A stretch of DNA of 64,000 nucleotides from Aspidiotus rigidus (Eukaryota > Arthropoda > Insecta > Hemiptera > Diaspididae). Numbering within the stretch: position 1 is the stretch's first letter; the number at the start of each line of letters is the position of its first letter. Location of the stretch: positions 248,001-312,000 of the forward strand of contig JAVHKY010000064.1 of the NCBI GenBank assembly GCA_035079385.1, given 5' to 3'. A program made the position numbers and the translations under genes. Positions 20,620-32,998 of this stretch are shown piece by piece. The notes under the pieces were generated by a model. It was not told the DNA's origin. It made no database searches and saw nothing but the letters and a program-made list of their open reading frames with translations.

Positions 20620-23100
20620 TTCCAATAGACGGAATAATATGTTCCTCGTCCTCTTCCTGCACATCTGGTTGTTGATGGTATACAGGTGTCGAGTAGGCCA
20701 TGGCGTGGTTCTGCATTTCCCTATTCCATTCCAGATCCATCTTCCACTTCATGACGGTGGCCGCGAATGAAGACACCTGGTTCAATGCTTCTTCGGAACC
20801 TAGCCTAGTGGATACCAGGCTACTCAGATCAAGCGCTTCATCTACCCTGATTTCTTGAGGAGACCAACTAAACGTGTTCCGCTCACGCTTCTGCGCCAGG
20901 TGTGTTGTGGTCCACTATCTCGTCCTTGGTTACAGTGCGAACACGTTGCCTGCTCAACTTTCCTCAACTTCTCGTGAAGGTACTTGTTGAAGTAGCCATG
21001 GCCGCTTAACGCCTGCATCAGGTGAAAGTTCAGCTGACCATGATGTCGGGCCATCCACTCATTAAGATCGCGTATTAGCACACGGGTTGTCCACGTACCC
21101 AGCTCACTCTGGGCAATTTACAAATAAGGAGCGCCTCGCCTCCTGCTTGACCCGTAAAGCCTCTTGATTGATCGTCGTCGTCTTCTTTGCTTTGAACACC
21201 ACCGCTCTCTCCTCAGCAAGGAGTTCGATTGGTGATGAACGTGCTAATACCCAAAGAGCCTTCGTCAAGACAGTGCGGTAGGCACTAACACACTTTAGCG
21301 CAGCTCTTTGTTAAATCTTTACCACCTCTCTCCTTCTGTGTAGTATCTTCATGGAGTCGGCCCATACTGGCGCAATCGACAAGGCGGTGCTCATCATGAT
21401 CCTTCTTCTGGCTTCTCTGGCGGCTTAGGTATCCAACTACCCAGCCCGCCTTTTCCGCTGCTATCAGGAAATGGTGTCTGAAGCTCAGCGTCGTGTCAAC
21501 CAGATGCCCAGGTACTTCATTCGCTTCTTGATTGCTATTTCCACCCCTTGCAGGCGAAAGGTGGTGGACTAAACTTCCGACGGGTCGTAAATAAATTGGC
21601 CTCCGTCTTACTAGCTTCAAGTTCGAGTCCAGCCGACTTGATCCAACGCGTCACTACCTCTAGATCCCGGTTTACCCTGCTCTCCACCGATACATTTGTT
21701 TCGGAAGTGCATACCACCAGGGTGTCATCCCGCATAGCAGATAAGCTTAACCCCCGGTGGCAGCTTCACCTAAAATATCCCGTGAAATGCAATGCACCAG
21801 AAGAGCGGCCTGAGAGCCGACCCCTGCGGCACCCCACAAGGAACAGAGCGCTTCACTGTACTAGCAGACGTCTCTACTTGGATTTCATGGCAGCTAAGAT
21901 AGCTGCTGATCATCCTGAGCAGGTATGCGGGCACTCCTGCGTCCACAAGAGCTTCCAATATCATCTTCCATGGAATTGAATTGAACGCATTTCTCATGTC
22001 GAGGCTGACAGCTCCGCGAAACTGACGCATAGCAATCGCTGATTCGGCTATCCTCTTCACCCGAATCCCAGCATCTGATGTACAGCGTCGTACTTGCTGT
22101 CAGAGATTATATCTCTTTCCTTCAGATAGCTCTCCAATCGATTGGCTGTCACTCTTTCCTGGAGTTTTCCAACATTGTCCAGCAGACAAAGTGGACAATA
22201 AAAGGATGGTAGACCAGGTGGTTTATCCTTCTTATCGATCAACGCTAGCCTGGCTTTCTTCCATCGCGCGGGGAACAGTCCACCAACAATTGTCGCATTG
22301 AATGTATCAACAAGCAATACTGGGTCCACTGACTGAATGTATGGCGCTCTAGACTGGATTTGGAGTTTTGTCCAGGTCCGGAGCCTTCCAATACTTACCC
22401 AACAGACTATTGACTGCTGCATCCACCTTCTCGGTACTTATGAGGGATATACCATCCTCTTCTACTATTGGTTGCGTTAGCATTGGTGGTGGCTGCTGTG
22501 GAAACAAGTCATCAATGATTTGACCCACAACATTCGTCTTCATTCGACTCATTGCTGAGAGGCTCTTCGGCTTCTTCAGTACTATCTTGTAAGGCTTGCC
22601 AGATGGGTCTTCCTCTGCCGTCTCACACAGCTCTTGCCATGCAGCACTCTTGCTATCTTTGATGGCCTTCTTCAGCTGGTATTCAGGTGCAACCGCCCGC
22701 GCCCCTTCGCGGCCTCTACTATGCTGGTATATCCGGCGCTGCCGGTTGCACTCTTTCTTTAACTCGACTCCGCAATCTTGTTGGTCCACCAATAAACAGT
22801 TCTTCTCTTCTTTGGTGGCCCTTGCCTAGACATGGCTACATCGCATGCTTTGGTGACAGCCGTTTTCATCCTCTCTACTGCCACCTCTGCATTACCTTCT
22901 TGCTTTTCTCCTTGATCCCACGTGAGAGCAAGGTAGCTAGCCTTCAGCCTCCTAACAGCCCATTTTCTTACCAGCTTTTGTGGAGCAGTGACCTTAACTT
23001 CCCGGCGGATGGAGAAGTTGATAATACCGATGATCGCTCCCAGAAAGTTCCTCATCCAGTACTGCCCAGCCTTCTATTCTTCAGGCTGGGCTCATGGCTC
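20620..23100 (-). mobile_element. R1-like LINE, longest copy (copy B)
   Basis: The minus-strand body runs from the region before the reverse transcriptase through a CCHC motif to a truncated 3' tail. Visible blocks are KKRRTVYWWTNKIAES (near 22800), ALIDKKDKPPGLPSFYCPL and LLDN.GKLQERV (22270-22140), VSLDMRNAFNSIPWKMILEA (motif A region, 22005-21940), VPCGVPQGSALRPLFW (21860-21810), MRDDTLVVCTSE (21735-21700, a frameshifted YADD), ASKTEANLFTTRRKFSPP, RSQKKDHDEHRLVD, and CSHCNQGRD (20940-20910). At least three frameshifts separate these, so the copy is dead. The 3' tail stops near 20620 and lacks the last ~230 bp seen in the 57880 copy. Confidence 0.88.
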
Positions 23101-23103
23101 TGA

Positions 23104-24560
23104 ATATTACAGCATATTCTATTGAACAACCAAGATATTCAGAAATTTGGGGTAGAAGAGAAGTCGGAGGAGAAAGATCCGATTTCTCTCTCTGTCTCTG
23201 TTTCTTTCCTGATATGTGCGTAAACTTTTGCCCAAATTCTCACAATGATCTTACTCGATAATAATTTCCATTCATTCCATCAATCGGGTTCACTGAAATT
23301 CGTATCACTAATAGAGGAAAGAAGGAACCAACGCACGTAAATTTTACTGCCTACGTTGATAATTCACATAGATTTAAAGCGTGAAACTGACAGCGAGATA
23401 GAAGGAGTAATAACATGATGAAAACTTTTCCGTAAATATAAGATACCACCCGAAGCATATACAATGAGAGAACATCTCACACTTCAGAACGTTTGTTGAA
23501 ATTCCTAAAATTAGAAGAGCGACGGGTTAACCTACATAACAGAACCATTTCCATCAAAAGACCTAGCTCGTACCTAAAATCACAAGATACATTTTTGAAA
23601 AAGACCTAATTGACATGCACAAAAGAAGTCCTATCTCCCATTGACCATCAGGTTACTATAATTGAAGACAAAGAAAACGAAAAACGTACACATGGGTTAT
23701 AAAGCCTCGAACATTGTCTTCATTGAAGACTCTGCACTTCCTATTATCTTAATTTTCTTATACTCGCGCACCCTCGATGTCAAGTTTTAGTTCGAGATTC
23801 CCTTTTAAATGAGTTTCGCATTGTCGTACGTATTTTGTATAAACTTCGGACTGCTTTTCTTCTTCGCGACAAGTTTCACGCGAGAACTTTGCGAAGACGG
23901 CCTACGTATAATTAATAACCTCGTATCTAATAATAAGTGAACCCTAGACCAATAATCTGGAATTCGATATTTTGTATTAGAGTGAGGAATTCAAATGCGC
24001 TCTGGTTTGTATTTTGTATGCTCGTCAAACTTCTCAAACATTAGAATTATTCACTCCTGTAAATCGTATAGAACAAATAATCTTGTAGCTGGGAGGGAAT
24101 GTCAAGAAAGTTTTCCATAGAGTATAGTAGAAATGTGATACGTGTATTTACGATTGTTTTCAAGAGAAGGATTTACGAAGTGTCAAATTATAACGGTGTA
24201 TTCTAATAAGAAAACAAGCCTATCAAATAAACAAACAACGACATTCATTCCTTGTGGAGTGGCTGAATAAAGAAACTCTTCGCGTCTCTTGTTGAGGTTG
24301 AAGACGGATGGTCCAAAGAGAGAAGATTATTAGAAAAATTAGAATGGTATAAAGTGTAATTTCATGTACTCCTAAGGTGGTAAAGTAAAGGCTTATCAAG
24401 GGGAAAGATACAAGAAAAACTTGGGACGGAAAATTGTGAAAGAAAGGACTCGGACGTTTAGAAAGATTGTAATGAAAAATAGCTGATCTAGGATACAAAT
24501 TTAGAAGGTAATCACAATGGAGACTTTGTGAAGGACGCAGCTAGAGAGGACTTCGCGAAA
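23104..24560. other. No gene recognised
   Basis: Unique-looking AT-rich sequence after the 5' end of the R1-like copy. The open frame at 24223-24498 is hydrophobic and has no support. Confidence 0.4.
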
Positions 24561-24569
24561 AATTTGACA

Positions 24570-25020
24570 AAATCTGGTGTCCATTTTCAGTCGACACAGA
24601 GCGTCGACTCAACATTGGACACCGAAATCATATTTTTTTCAAAGTTGTTAAAGTACGAGAGTGCATTGTATGTGCACATTCTTTATTCACACTTGAATTA
24701 CTGATACTCATTAACTCGTAAAACAATAAAACTTAGAATATAAGTTTCACAACCGGTTCATGATCTGTATTTAGAGAAAACTAACAAAAGTATCGGTCAA
24801 AATGGCGTCGATATATTGTGCCTGCGACTCCTTTTCGACTCATCTCTCTCGCTGATTTCGAGAAGACTTCAAGTCGACTTCTTTCTGTAAATTTCTTATC
24901 GACGTGGAATTGACTGCCCTGTTGTGTAGATTAACAATCATGTTTTGATACTCTGCAAACGTATGCTGGTCTACTTTGAATCTGTCTCAAGTCCACGTCG
25001 ATTTGTAGCATTCTGCCTTT
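24570..25020. repeat. GTCGA-family repeat, second block
   Basis: Shares with 1-375 the CTTCAAGTCGACTT, TAAATTTCT.ATC and GAATTGACTGC..TGTT blocks (24868-24925), in the same order. Confidence 0.55.
24576..24623. repeat. Short hairpin with GTCGAC stem
   Basis: GGTGTCCATTTTCAGTCGAC at 24576-24595 pairs with GTCGACTCAACATTGGACACC at 24603-24623 with a few mismatches. The loop is 7 bp. It starts a stretch of the GTCGA repeat family. Confidence 0.7.
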
Positions 25021-25434
25021 TTGGTAACTTTACTACTCGCTGACAGATTGCGTAAGGAGTTCTAATTATATGATGAGGGTCATCGTGAGCCTCAATGATG
25101 CAACTTGACTAGAGAAGCAAAGGTCGAGTCGACACAATTTTGACATGAAACAGGCCACTACCCTCTTTCACATTGAAGAGGATTTTGAAGGACAGACGGT
25201 TGAAGTCTTTGACAGTGTTGACTACTAACGATTTTTGCAGGAAAACGGCTGCGTTCAATTTTTCTGACGCCATCGATGACCACTCGTCTTCAGGGACTTG
25301 AAGAAAGATGAGGTGTGAATCTTTCAACAAAGTGACCAGAAAAATTTTCGAGCTCTGAGCTTGAGCTAGGCTGTAACTATAAAGTCTTCGGCTAGGATGA
25401 AGCTAGATCCAAGTGTGCATTTTAGGCTGAGACT

Positions 25435-26975
25435 CATCGAGTATATCGGGTGGGGTAAAAAGATGTTACCAGTTGAATAGGAGTTTGCACTATAAATCCA
25501 CTCCAGCTCAAAAACGCGAAACATTAGATATTATCTGAGACGAGTTATGACCAAAATGTGCAAAAAATTGACAAATTTGCCAAATTTAAAGAAAATTGAG
25601 ATCTTTTTATAAAAAAACGAAATGATATAAATAAAATAATAATCAATATTAAAATTAAAATTTAATATTGAATTATTTTTAGAATAAATGAAAAAATCAA
25701 AAATTACTATTAAAATTAAAATATCTCCTAATCGATTAAATAAACGAAAATTCTTATTTTTATAATGATGTAATTATTATGATGAATAATTGATAAAAAA
25801 GATATTAAATCTAATAAATCTCATCAACAAAATTATTATTATAAAATTTAATCTGGAAATTGATATAATATTATTTTCAGAACAAATAATATAATTAAAA
25901 TATATGAATAATTTCTATTATTATTATTATTATTATTTAAAAAAATATAATTATAATAAATAATTAAAATTCTAATTATTAAAACTATAATTATAAATAA
26001 TAAATTAAATTTATCAAAATAAAATATTCTCTTAAAATATAGATAATTGAATATTGACAAATTTAAATTAACTTCATTTTAATTATTAAAATCATCATAA
26101 CAACAACAAAAAATTATTAAAATTCAATTTAATAATCAATGATTTTTTACGTCATTTAATAATTATTAATTATAAAAATAAACTTATCAATTATTTTATT
26201 TATCATTATAATAAATTTTTCCAATTTAATAATTATTTCTCCAAGAATAATAATTATTTTTAGAACAATTTAGTAATAATTTTCCTATTTAAAAATTCAG
26301 ATATTTTAATAATGATTAATTTTATTAATTCAAATTTCAAGTATAATTTTTATTATTACAATTTTAATAAAAAGTTATTCATTTTATATTTAAAAAAAAA
26401 TTGAATATTTACTTATTAGAAATAATAAATTTTATCAACTTAATACATGTATTTAAATTTAAATATAAAATATTTCGCTTTAATTATAATATTTTCTAAG
26501 AAAATTTTTTCAAAAATATTTTTTAAAAAATTTATTATTATATTAATTTTATGTATTAATATCAATTTATATTTCAAATATAAATTATAATTCAAAAATT
26601 GAATACAAAAAATTTTATGAAAATATTTTTAATTAAAAATCTTAAGCCTTGTACGGTTCTTCAGGTATTTTTTTTCGGAATCAGCGATAAAATTTACTTT
26701 CAAATCAGATAAAATATGGAAGTTTGATCAATTTTTAATTTTTGAGAATTTAGGATTGTTCAATTTTTGGCACATTTTGGTCCATAAATCGACTCACGAA
26801 AGTCATAGAAAGTTGAGTAGGACGACAAATCGAAGATAAAATTGAGTTACAAATTTCGTAGATTTAAAGTGTGCATCTAACGTTTCACGTTTTTGAGCTG
26901 GAGTGAATTTAGTGCAAACTCTCATGAAACTGGTAACATCATTTTGCCCCACCCGGAATACCAATTTTCAATGGA
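25435..26975. mobile_element. Inverted-repeat element enclosing a mitochondrial insert
   Basis: The left arm 25435-25600 (GGGTGGGGTAAAAAGATGTT, then TGCACTA.ATCCACTCCAGCT) is inverted at 26740-26975 (AGCTGGAGTGAATTTAGTGC, then AACATCATTTTGCCCCACCC). Arms are about 170-235 bp and clearly diverged. The whole spacer, 25610 to about 26640, is AT-extreme mitochondrial-like DNA. A related single arm lies at 48055-48190. Confidence 0.7.
25612..26640 (-). pseudogene. nad5: Nuclear mitochondrial fragment containing nad5
   Basis: Roughly 85-90% A+T, unlike the flanks. Read on the minus strand with the invertebrate mitochondrial code (AGA as Ser, TGA as Trp, ATA as Met), it gives NADH dehydrogenase subunit 5 blocks in order: DKFNLLF, then VLMISILIIYY, FVLKMM and a frameshifted WDLLDLIS (25830-25801, matching the conserved WDGLGLVS), then NRLGDILILM (25727-25698, matching the ND5 NRxGD signature). 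TAA stops and shifts between blocks show that it is a nuclear relic. The part above about 26250 would be upstream mitochondrial DNA; I could not identify a tRNA in it. Confidence 0.82.
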
Positions 26976-28960
26976 AATTGAATTTTTAGAAAATGTCCTC
27001 AGAAACTGGTCTTTGTATCCTTCACCTAATTTAAGGACTTGAGTTCCCCTTCTCTATATAGTGGTACTTTCGGAATATCCAAAAATTCCAACTACGTGGA
27101 AAAAAATTGTAGTTCTATATAGATCATTGAAAACAGTAAAGATTGGGTACCCCGCTGGTACCATCGGAAAGAGAATTTTAGAATTATTTCCTGCAGAAAT
27201 CATACATACGATATTTGTAAAACCATTTAAAACTTGAGAGGCGAGTGTAATTGTTCGAGTCATCATGAATAGTTAACTTGAAAAATTCTACTGATTAGCT
27301 GAGTAACAAGGAAGTTTTTAGAAATGATGAAAAGAACTTTCGACGAAGACAACTCATAATCGTCTCAGTCGCGTTTATATTTTTTTAGTAGAGTGAGTTA
27401 GTCAAATATTCCTTGAAACTTAACTTTGTTCGCTGTCTTTCGTAATTCACCTGTTAATCGCCATCATAATTGCGTAATTCTTTTCGTCGTTATTATAAAA
27501 CACTTTGACGAGATTACCACGTGTCACAGACGATAACGAATTCATAATAAGGGTTTCTTTGTTTCCTCTTCTTTTACTTCTAATTAATGAAGGAAGGTAA
27601 AAAAAAAGAGAGAAAAACTTGCTATCGTCTGTTGCGAAAGCGTGATGATGTGACTTCTTAGGAAGGATGATAAAAGTACAAACTTTTTAATGCGCGTACT
27701 TTTGTAATTGAATTTAAAAAGTCGGACAACAGCATCGTTGATGGTACTGCAGAGTTGAAAACTCACGAGCACGAGAAGTTTGCTAAGACAGTTGCATTCT
27801 TGAAACACAGTAATATGTCATTTTCTTATAAAACATTCGCCTTATACCATCAGTTTCTATCAAAACTACGTCTTCCTTTCAAGGGGTTTACCGCGTATAC
27901 TTTCGTCATCTTTATTCTCGAGTCTCCTTCCATGTAAATTTTCACGTCATTTGTAAGGTGAGAGCCGGTGCCGCTGCATCCGTGCGCACTAATTAAATTC
28001 TCTTAAGATTTAAAATAAATTCATTATCATACAGAACATTATAAAATCGTAAAGTATAGTATATTGGTAACGAGTCTTGATTAATCGGAGATAAGTTTTC
28101 CGCCTTCGGGTTAAATGTTGCCCTATAGGTACGAAGGTACTTATAAAAGTAGTTAATGAATTTTCTGGAGAGTCAAAAAGTTGAAAAAAGTAACTCGACT
28201 TGTTACCAGTTTTCCTAGTTATGAAAAGTGAGCAAAATTTTCAACTTTTGAAAAATTATCGGTGCTTTTTTTTTGTCTCTTTTCTCTACTGTTTCTTCTT
28301 TTCAAAGTTAGTAGTGGATGGATGAAAAGTCTTTTTGTGTTTTAATGAAGTTATTCTTTTATAGCTACGCAGTAAAAATATCTTGTGAAAGAAAATTATT
28401 TTTGAAAACTTCCTGATGACTCGGATAGTCGCACTTTTCTTTGTATAATTCGTTTGGGGCAGCTATAGATTACTGGGAAGAGATTCAACTGAGAGAATTC
28501 TAATACTTCGACGACGTTTTTAGATTCTTAATCGTTGTACACTCAGAAAAAAGTAGAGCTAGATCATACTGGACGGGGAATCTCCCTGATTTTACATTGT
28601 GGGCAGCAGGGAAAGGTTGATTAAAATATTGAACTTTCATTCTGTAGGAAATGGTAAAAAGAATGCTTTGAACAAAGGAAAATCAAGTTCTTTTGCTCTG
28701 AATGTGAAATTACAAGAAACTATTAGTGATGCGCACTGTCGCTGTCGGTGCGTGTCAGTAGCGACCCGTGTTCCCACCTCCTATTTCCGAATCATTGTAA
28801 CTCTACTTGACCTTGATCTGGAGAATCAGCTGTTTAAAAATTCAAAAAATTCCACCTAACAAAAAGTTGAAAAAAAACTACCTTAAAGCTGATAGTTTTC
28901 CAGTTTTGACGACGCAGTTATACAGAAGTATCTTCTTTCAATTTTTGCTCTGTGGAATCA
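26976..28960. other. No gene; second member of an old duplicated tract
   Basis: 27505-27770 is colinear with 19960-20440. Otherwise unremarkable AT-rich sequence. Short open frames at 27054-27266 and 28599-28859 are unsupported. Confidence 0.4.
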
Positions 28961-28964
28961 CAAT

Positions 28965-29575
28965 GGTTTGGAAATAGACCGACGCAAGCAAGGCCCACCA
29001 AAAAAGAGGAAAGCCGTTTACTGGTGGATCAATAATATTGTCGAGTTGAGAAAGGAGTGCTGCTGCCAGCGCCGGATATAACGTAGTAGAGGCCGCAAAA
29101 CTGGCTCGTAAAAGCCTGAAGAAAGCTATCAAAGACAGCATGAGGGCTGCATGGAAAGAGCAGTGTGAGATGGCAGAGGAAGACCCATAAGATGGTGCTG
29201 AAGAAGCTGAAGAGCCTCTCAGCAATGAGTCGAATGAAGCCGGATGCTGTGGGACAAATCATTGACAGCTTGTTTCCACAGCAGCCACCACCAATGGTAA
29301 CGCAACCAATAGTAGAAGAGGATGGGTATATCCTTCATAAGTACCGAGGTGGATACAGCAGTCAATAGTCTGTTGGGTAAGTATTGGAAGGCTCCGGACC
29401 CGGACAAAACTCCAAATCCAGTCTAGAGCGACATATATCATTCAGTTGATCCAGCACTGCTTCTTGATACATTCAATACAACAGTTTCCGGGGGACTATA
29501 GTTAGGCTAGCGTTGATCGATAAAAAAGATAAACCACCTGGCTTGCCATCTTCTTATTGACAACTCTGTCTGCTA
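28965..29575 (+). mobile_element. R1-like LINE fragment (copy C)
   Basis: Matches the part of copy B before and at the start of the reverse transcriptase: AAGAGGAAAGCCGTTTACTGG (28995-29025), the MSRMKPDAVGQIIDSLFPQQ reading at 29226-29285, and GATCGATAAAAAAGATAAACC at 29515. It stops abruptly near 29575, soon after the DKKDKPPGLP block, so both ends are missing. Confidence 0.85.
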
Positions 29576-32010
29576 ATTTTGTCATTCTATTCCTATTCGA
29601 AGTATAGCCAACTCCTATTTTGTCGTACTTCATTATTGCTGTTATTTATTTTCTTTCACTCAAGTGCTCCGTCCAGCAGTTCAGCGACTCATAATATGGC
29701 TCATGTGCACTCTAATTCAAATGAGGAAAAGTACAACGTATTTTTCTTGTACATAGATGCAAATAACGTGTATACCATTCAAAATAAGACACTTTGGGGG
29801 TAGCGTCCGTAAATGAGAATATTCTACTCGTTCTCGTCGAGGAAGGTCAGCCTACATGGTAGGAAAGCCAAATACTGTATGAATTAGAACCAAAGCGACG
29901 TGCTGACGAAAAGCAAATAATATTTTAGCAAAAATGTGTCGTCACGCTGAACGCGACCGATATGCACGTTTTTGTGGCCATATGCGAGAATGCCATCAGC
30001 TTGAAAGATGAGAAGGTACATCTAGCTTGAAGGGACGAGCAGCAGCACAGTTTGCATAGCATTTTCCGGCTTCCAAGTTTTAATATATTCGGCGAGCGTA
30101 CCTCGTCTGGTAACCCAAATGAGGGTAGATTAGGAATGTGGCAAGTAGATACGTAAACGAGTCAAGGGAAAAAGATTCCGTGTAGACTTGCCATAATCGG
30201 GATGCTAATTATACGACCCTAAATAAAAGTCATAGTTATTGAGATAAAAAATATTAACGAAAACCTAATGCACACGTCCCGTCCGCGAGAGAACAAGAAA
30301 ATATGGTTTCGCTAGAAACTAATAAAAATCACTTTTACCAGACACCTAACGTTCACTTTATGCGAGTCTAAACGCTAATACTATTAATTACACTGTAAGC
30401 CCACTTAGGAAAGAAAAATCACGCGTTCGCAGTTAAGACGTATAATACAAGAAAATTAAAAATCTTCATTCTCGTACTACACTGCATATAATAATAATAT
30501 TTTCATAATAATCGTTATTTTTCACTTATTTATTCACAAAAATCGTACAACGCCGGTCGCTTTTCGCCGGCTTAGACACGCGACGGTAGAGGGTGATTTT
30601 TTATTTAATTTCTCGTGGGATTTAATTTTTTAATCTTCTCTCGTCCCGCGCTCTCGCTTTCTTACGACCCTTAATTCTCTTAACGAAGATAAATCCATTA
30701 GACTTAAGACATGTGAGCTCGGGGAGCTGATATAATATCCATTATGAAATCTGACGTCATTTTTTCAATTAACTGTCGTCGAAAAATTCGCTCGGGTGAT
30801 TTTGTTCGTTAGAAAAAAAAAAAAGTACGAAAGAATGAAATGCTATATACTGGCCAAGAAAGATGTAGACATGCGAGAAAGAAGAAAAAGTTACACAATG
30901 TAAGAAAAACGTGTACAATACTTCGCGAACTGTAGGGCAAAAGTAGTCTTTTGTCGGTTATTACGGCGTCATTTCGATAATGTAGAGAGGTATTAAAGAG
31001 TCGAGCGGGTGTATGTACGGAGAAAATTATACAGTTCATACGTTCAAACTATAAGCCATCCATATAGCTCTGTATATACACTGTGCGAAGAAGCAGAATG
31101 GAGAAAAAAAAAAACAAGTTCGTATAGGTGCCGACGGTACCCCTTATTTTCTGTGTAACAGATTGAATATTTTTTCGAAAAAGAACTGTCAGTTTTTCAT
31201 ATACTCCCTGAAGTGGAATAATGCGAACGAGCTCTAAAAGTAATTCCCACTGCTCTGTCCCATTTTTTAGCTGCCTGTCTCTTTCACTCTCTCTCTCCCT
31301 CTTTCATTTCACTCGCTGTAGTTGTTGATCTTTTTAGGAGCGAACATTGAAAAATGCGTCAAAAATAAAAGCTTCATCGTTTCAACAAGCTGATAAATTT
31401 AAACCTTATTATTCTGGCGGATAACACGCGGTGTGTCGACGAAATTGCTCCCAGATGATGGTCGAAATAATTTTTGCTCATTTTATACATCGAGGTCGAA
31501 AATCACCTTCTTTTTTCTTTGTTTTTCTACCGTGGCGCATATTATTCGTAGAATAATTAAAACACAATATTGTCACAGATTCACGAATAAATTGTGATGT
31601 AAACAACTTAATTATCAGGTTAAGAATTAGTCAACAATACGTTTGCCTTTTTCTGTACATTTATTGTCATCATCGTATCATCCTTTCAAGTTGCCGATCT
31701 CATCACATTTCCTCTCACCGTCTACGCCTTGTAGACCATAACCGAGGCACTAGATGATGTAGGTACGAGTATAATAGGACGTCATTTCGATTGCAGAAAA
31801 AGTAAACAAATACTGCACCGTGTTTTTCGATGGCGATTAACATTGTCTCGATGGATTTTCTCAAAATTACACTGTTAAGAGGGAAATTTTATGTAGAATA
31901 AATCGTGTTCTCTTCATTTTTACAATAAAAGCATTACTTTTGGAGTAATTGATTGATAATTGAAACGCAGTTTCATGACCAAACGCTCATACTTGCCGTT
32001 TGTTACATGG
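29576..32010. other. No gene recognised
   Basis: A long stretch of apparently single-copy AT-rich sequence with CG-containing islands. I found no exon, RNA gene or repeat boundary. Confidence 0.4.
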
Positions 32011-32025
32011 AACAAAGCTGTGTAT

Positions 32026-32934
32026 CAGGGTGTTGCAGCCAAACAATACGGCTTATGCTTTCGGCTGAAGCTGATGACCTTGAAGAATGCAGCCTAGGTT
32101 TTCAGCTTTCCATCAGCCGAAACAATAAAGCTGACTTTTGGCTGATCGTTGAGTTTGGTATCCTTTGAAAGGTTTCCAGCAGTAGAATATCATTATCCTA
32201 AGGTGTACGTACAGATCAAAAGGGCCCTTGTTGTCGGTTCCAGCGCACCTCATTAACAAATCATATGATTACAAATCCAACAAGGTATTATGGTGCGCTG
32301 TAGCTCTATCCGTTGCCAACATACGCAGACCTATAGGCAAAATTTCCCACACCGGCTTATGAAATGCGCGAAAAATAACATGACTGTACAACGCAATGCG
32401 TAGCAACAACATCATCCCTTTTGATCTGCACGTGCACTGTATTAGAATTTCATTAAATTCGATTATCAAATCAGAATCCGACAATTCTAAAGGCCAAAGG
32501 GAAAAAAGGGCACACGAGACAAAAATCAGAAATACAGTCGCCAGCCACTAGCCAACTGCCCTGGACAAGGATTAGGATTTAGGAACACCAAACGGGAAAT
32601 CCGAAAAACGAAAAAATTGATTTCTTCTTCTTGCGTTGATTCATCGATATGATATAAGGGAAATATGAAAAATAAAAAGAAAAGATTGAAAAATTCTGTC
32701 GATTGATTCCTTCAAAAACTCCAATAATTACCCATACAATTGGGCTTACAATCACATCTCAAAAGAACCATAAATTGAAATTTTCTTGAAAATCATCGGC
32801 TGAAAGAAGCCAAAAAAATCCGGCTCAATTCAGCTTTGGAAGTATACAGCCTTGAAAAAGCTGAAGGCAAATACTCCAAAAATATAGCTGAATACGGCTT
32901 TTGGCTCGGCTGGCTGCAAGGCTGCAACACCCTG
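32026..32934. mobile_element. hAT-like non-autonomous DNA transposon
   Basis: Termini are CAGGGTGTTGCAGCC at 32026-32040 and its exact inverse at 32920-32934. Subterminal CAGCC/GGCTG-rich motifs lie on both sides. The flanks are CTGTGTAT (32018-32025) and CTGTGTCC (32935-32942), an 8-bp target duplication with two mismatches. CAGGG ends plus 8-bp duplications are the hAT superfamily hallmark. No transposase is encoded in 909 bp. Confidence 0.8.
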
Positions 32935-32998
32935 CTGTGTCCATTTTTTTTTTGCAGTTAAAATTGTACTTAACTAGTAACGCACTCGTAGACAGGAC

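Noticed and set aside
21548..21979. 143-codon plus-strand open frame
   Set aside because: Antisense shadow of the R1-like reverse transcriptase (copy B).
26250..26640. Mitochondrial tRNA-Phe upstream of nad5
   Set aside because: Expected from the ancestral insect gene order, but no cloverleaf could be drawn with confidence.
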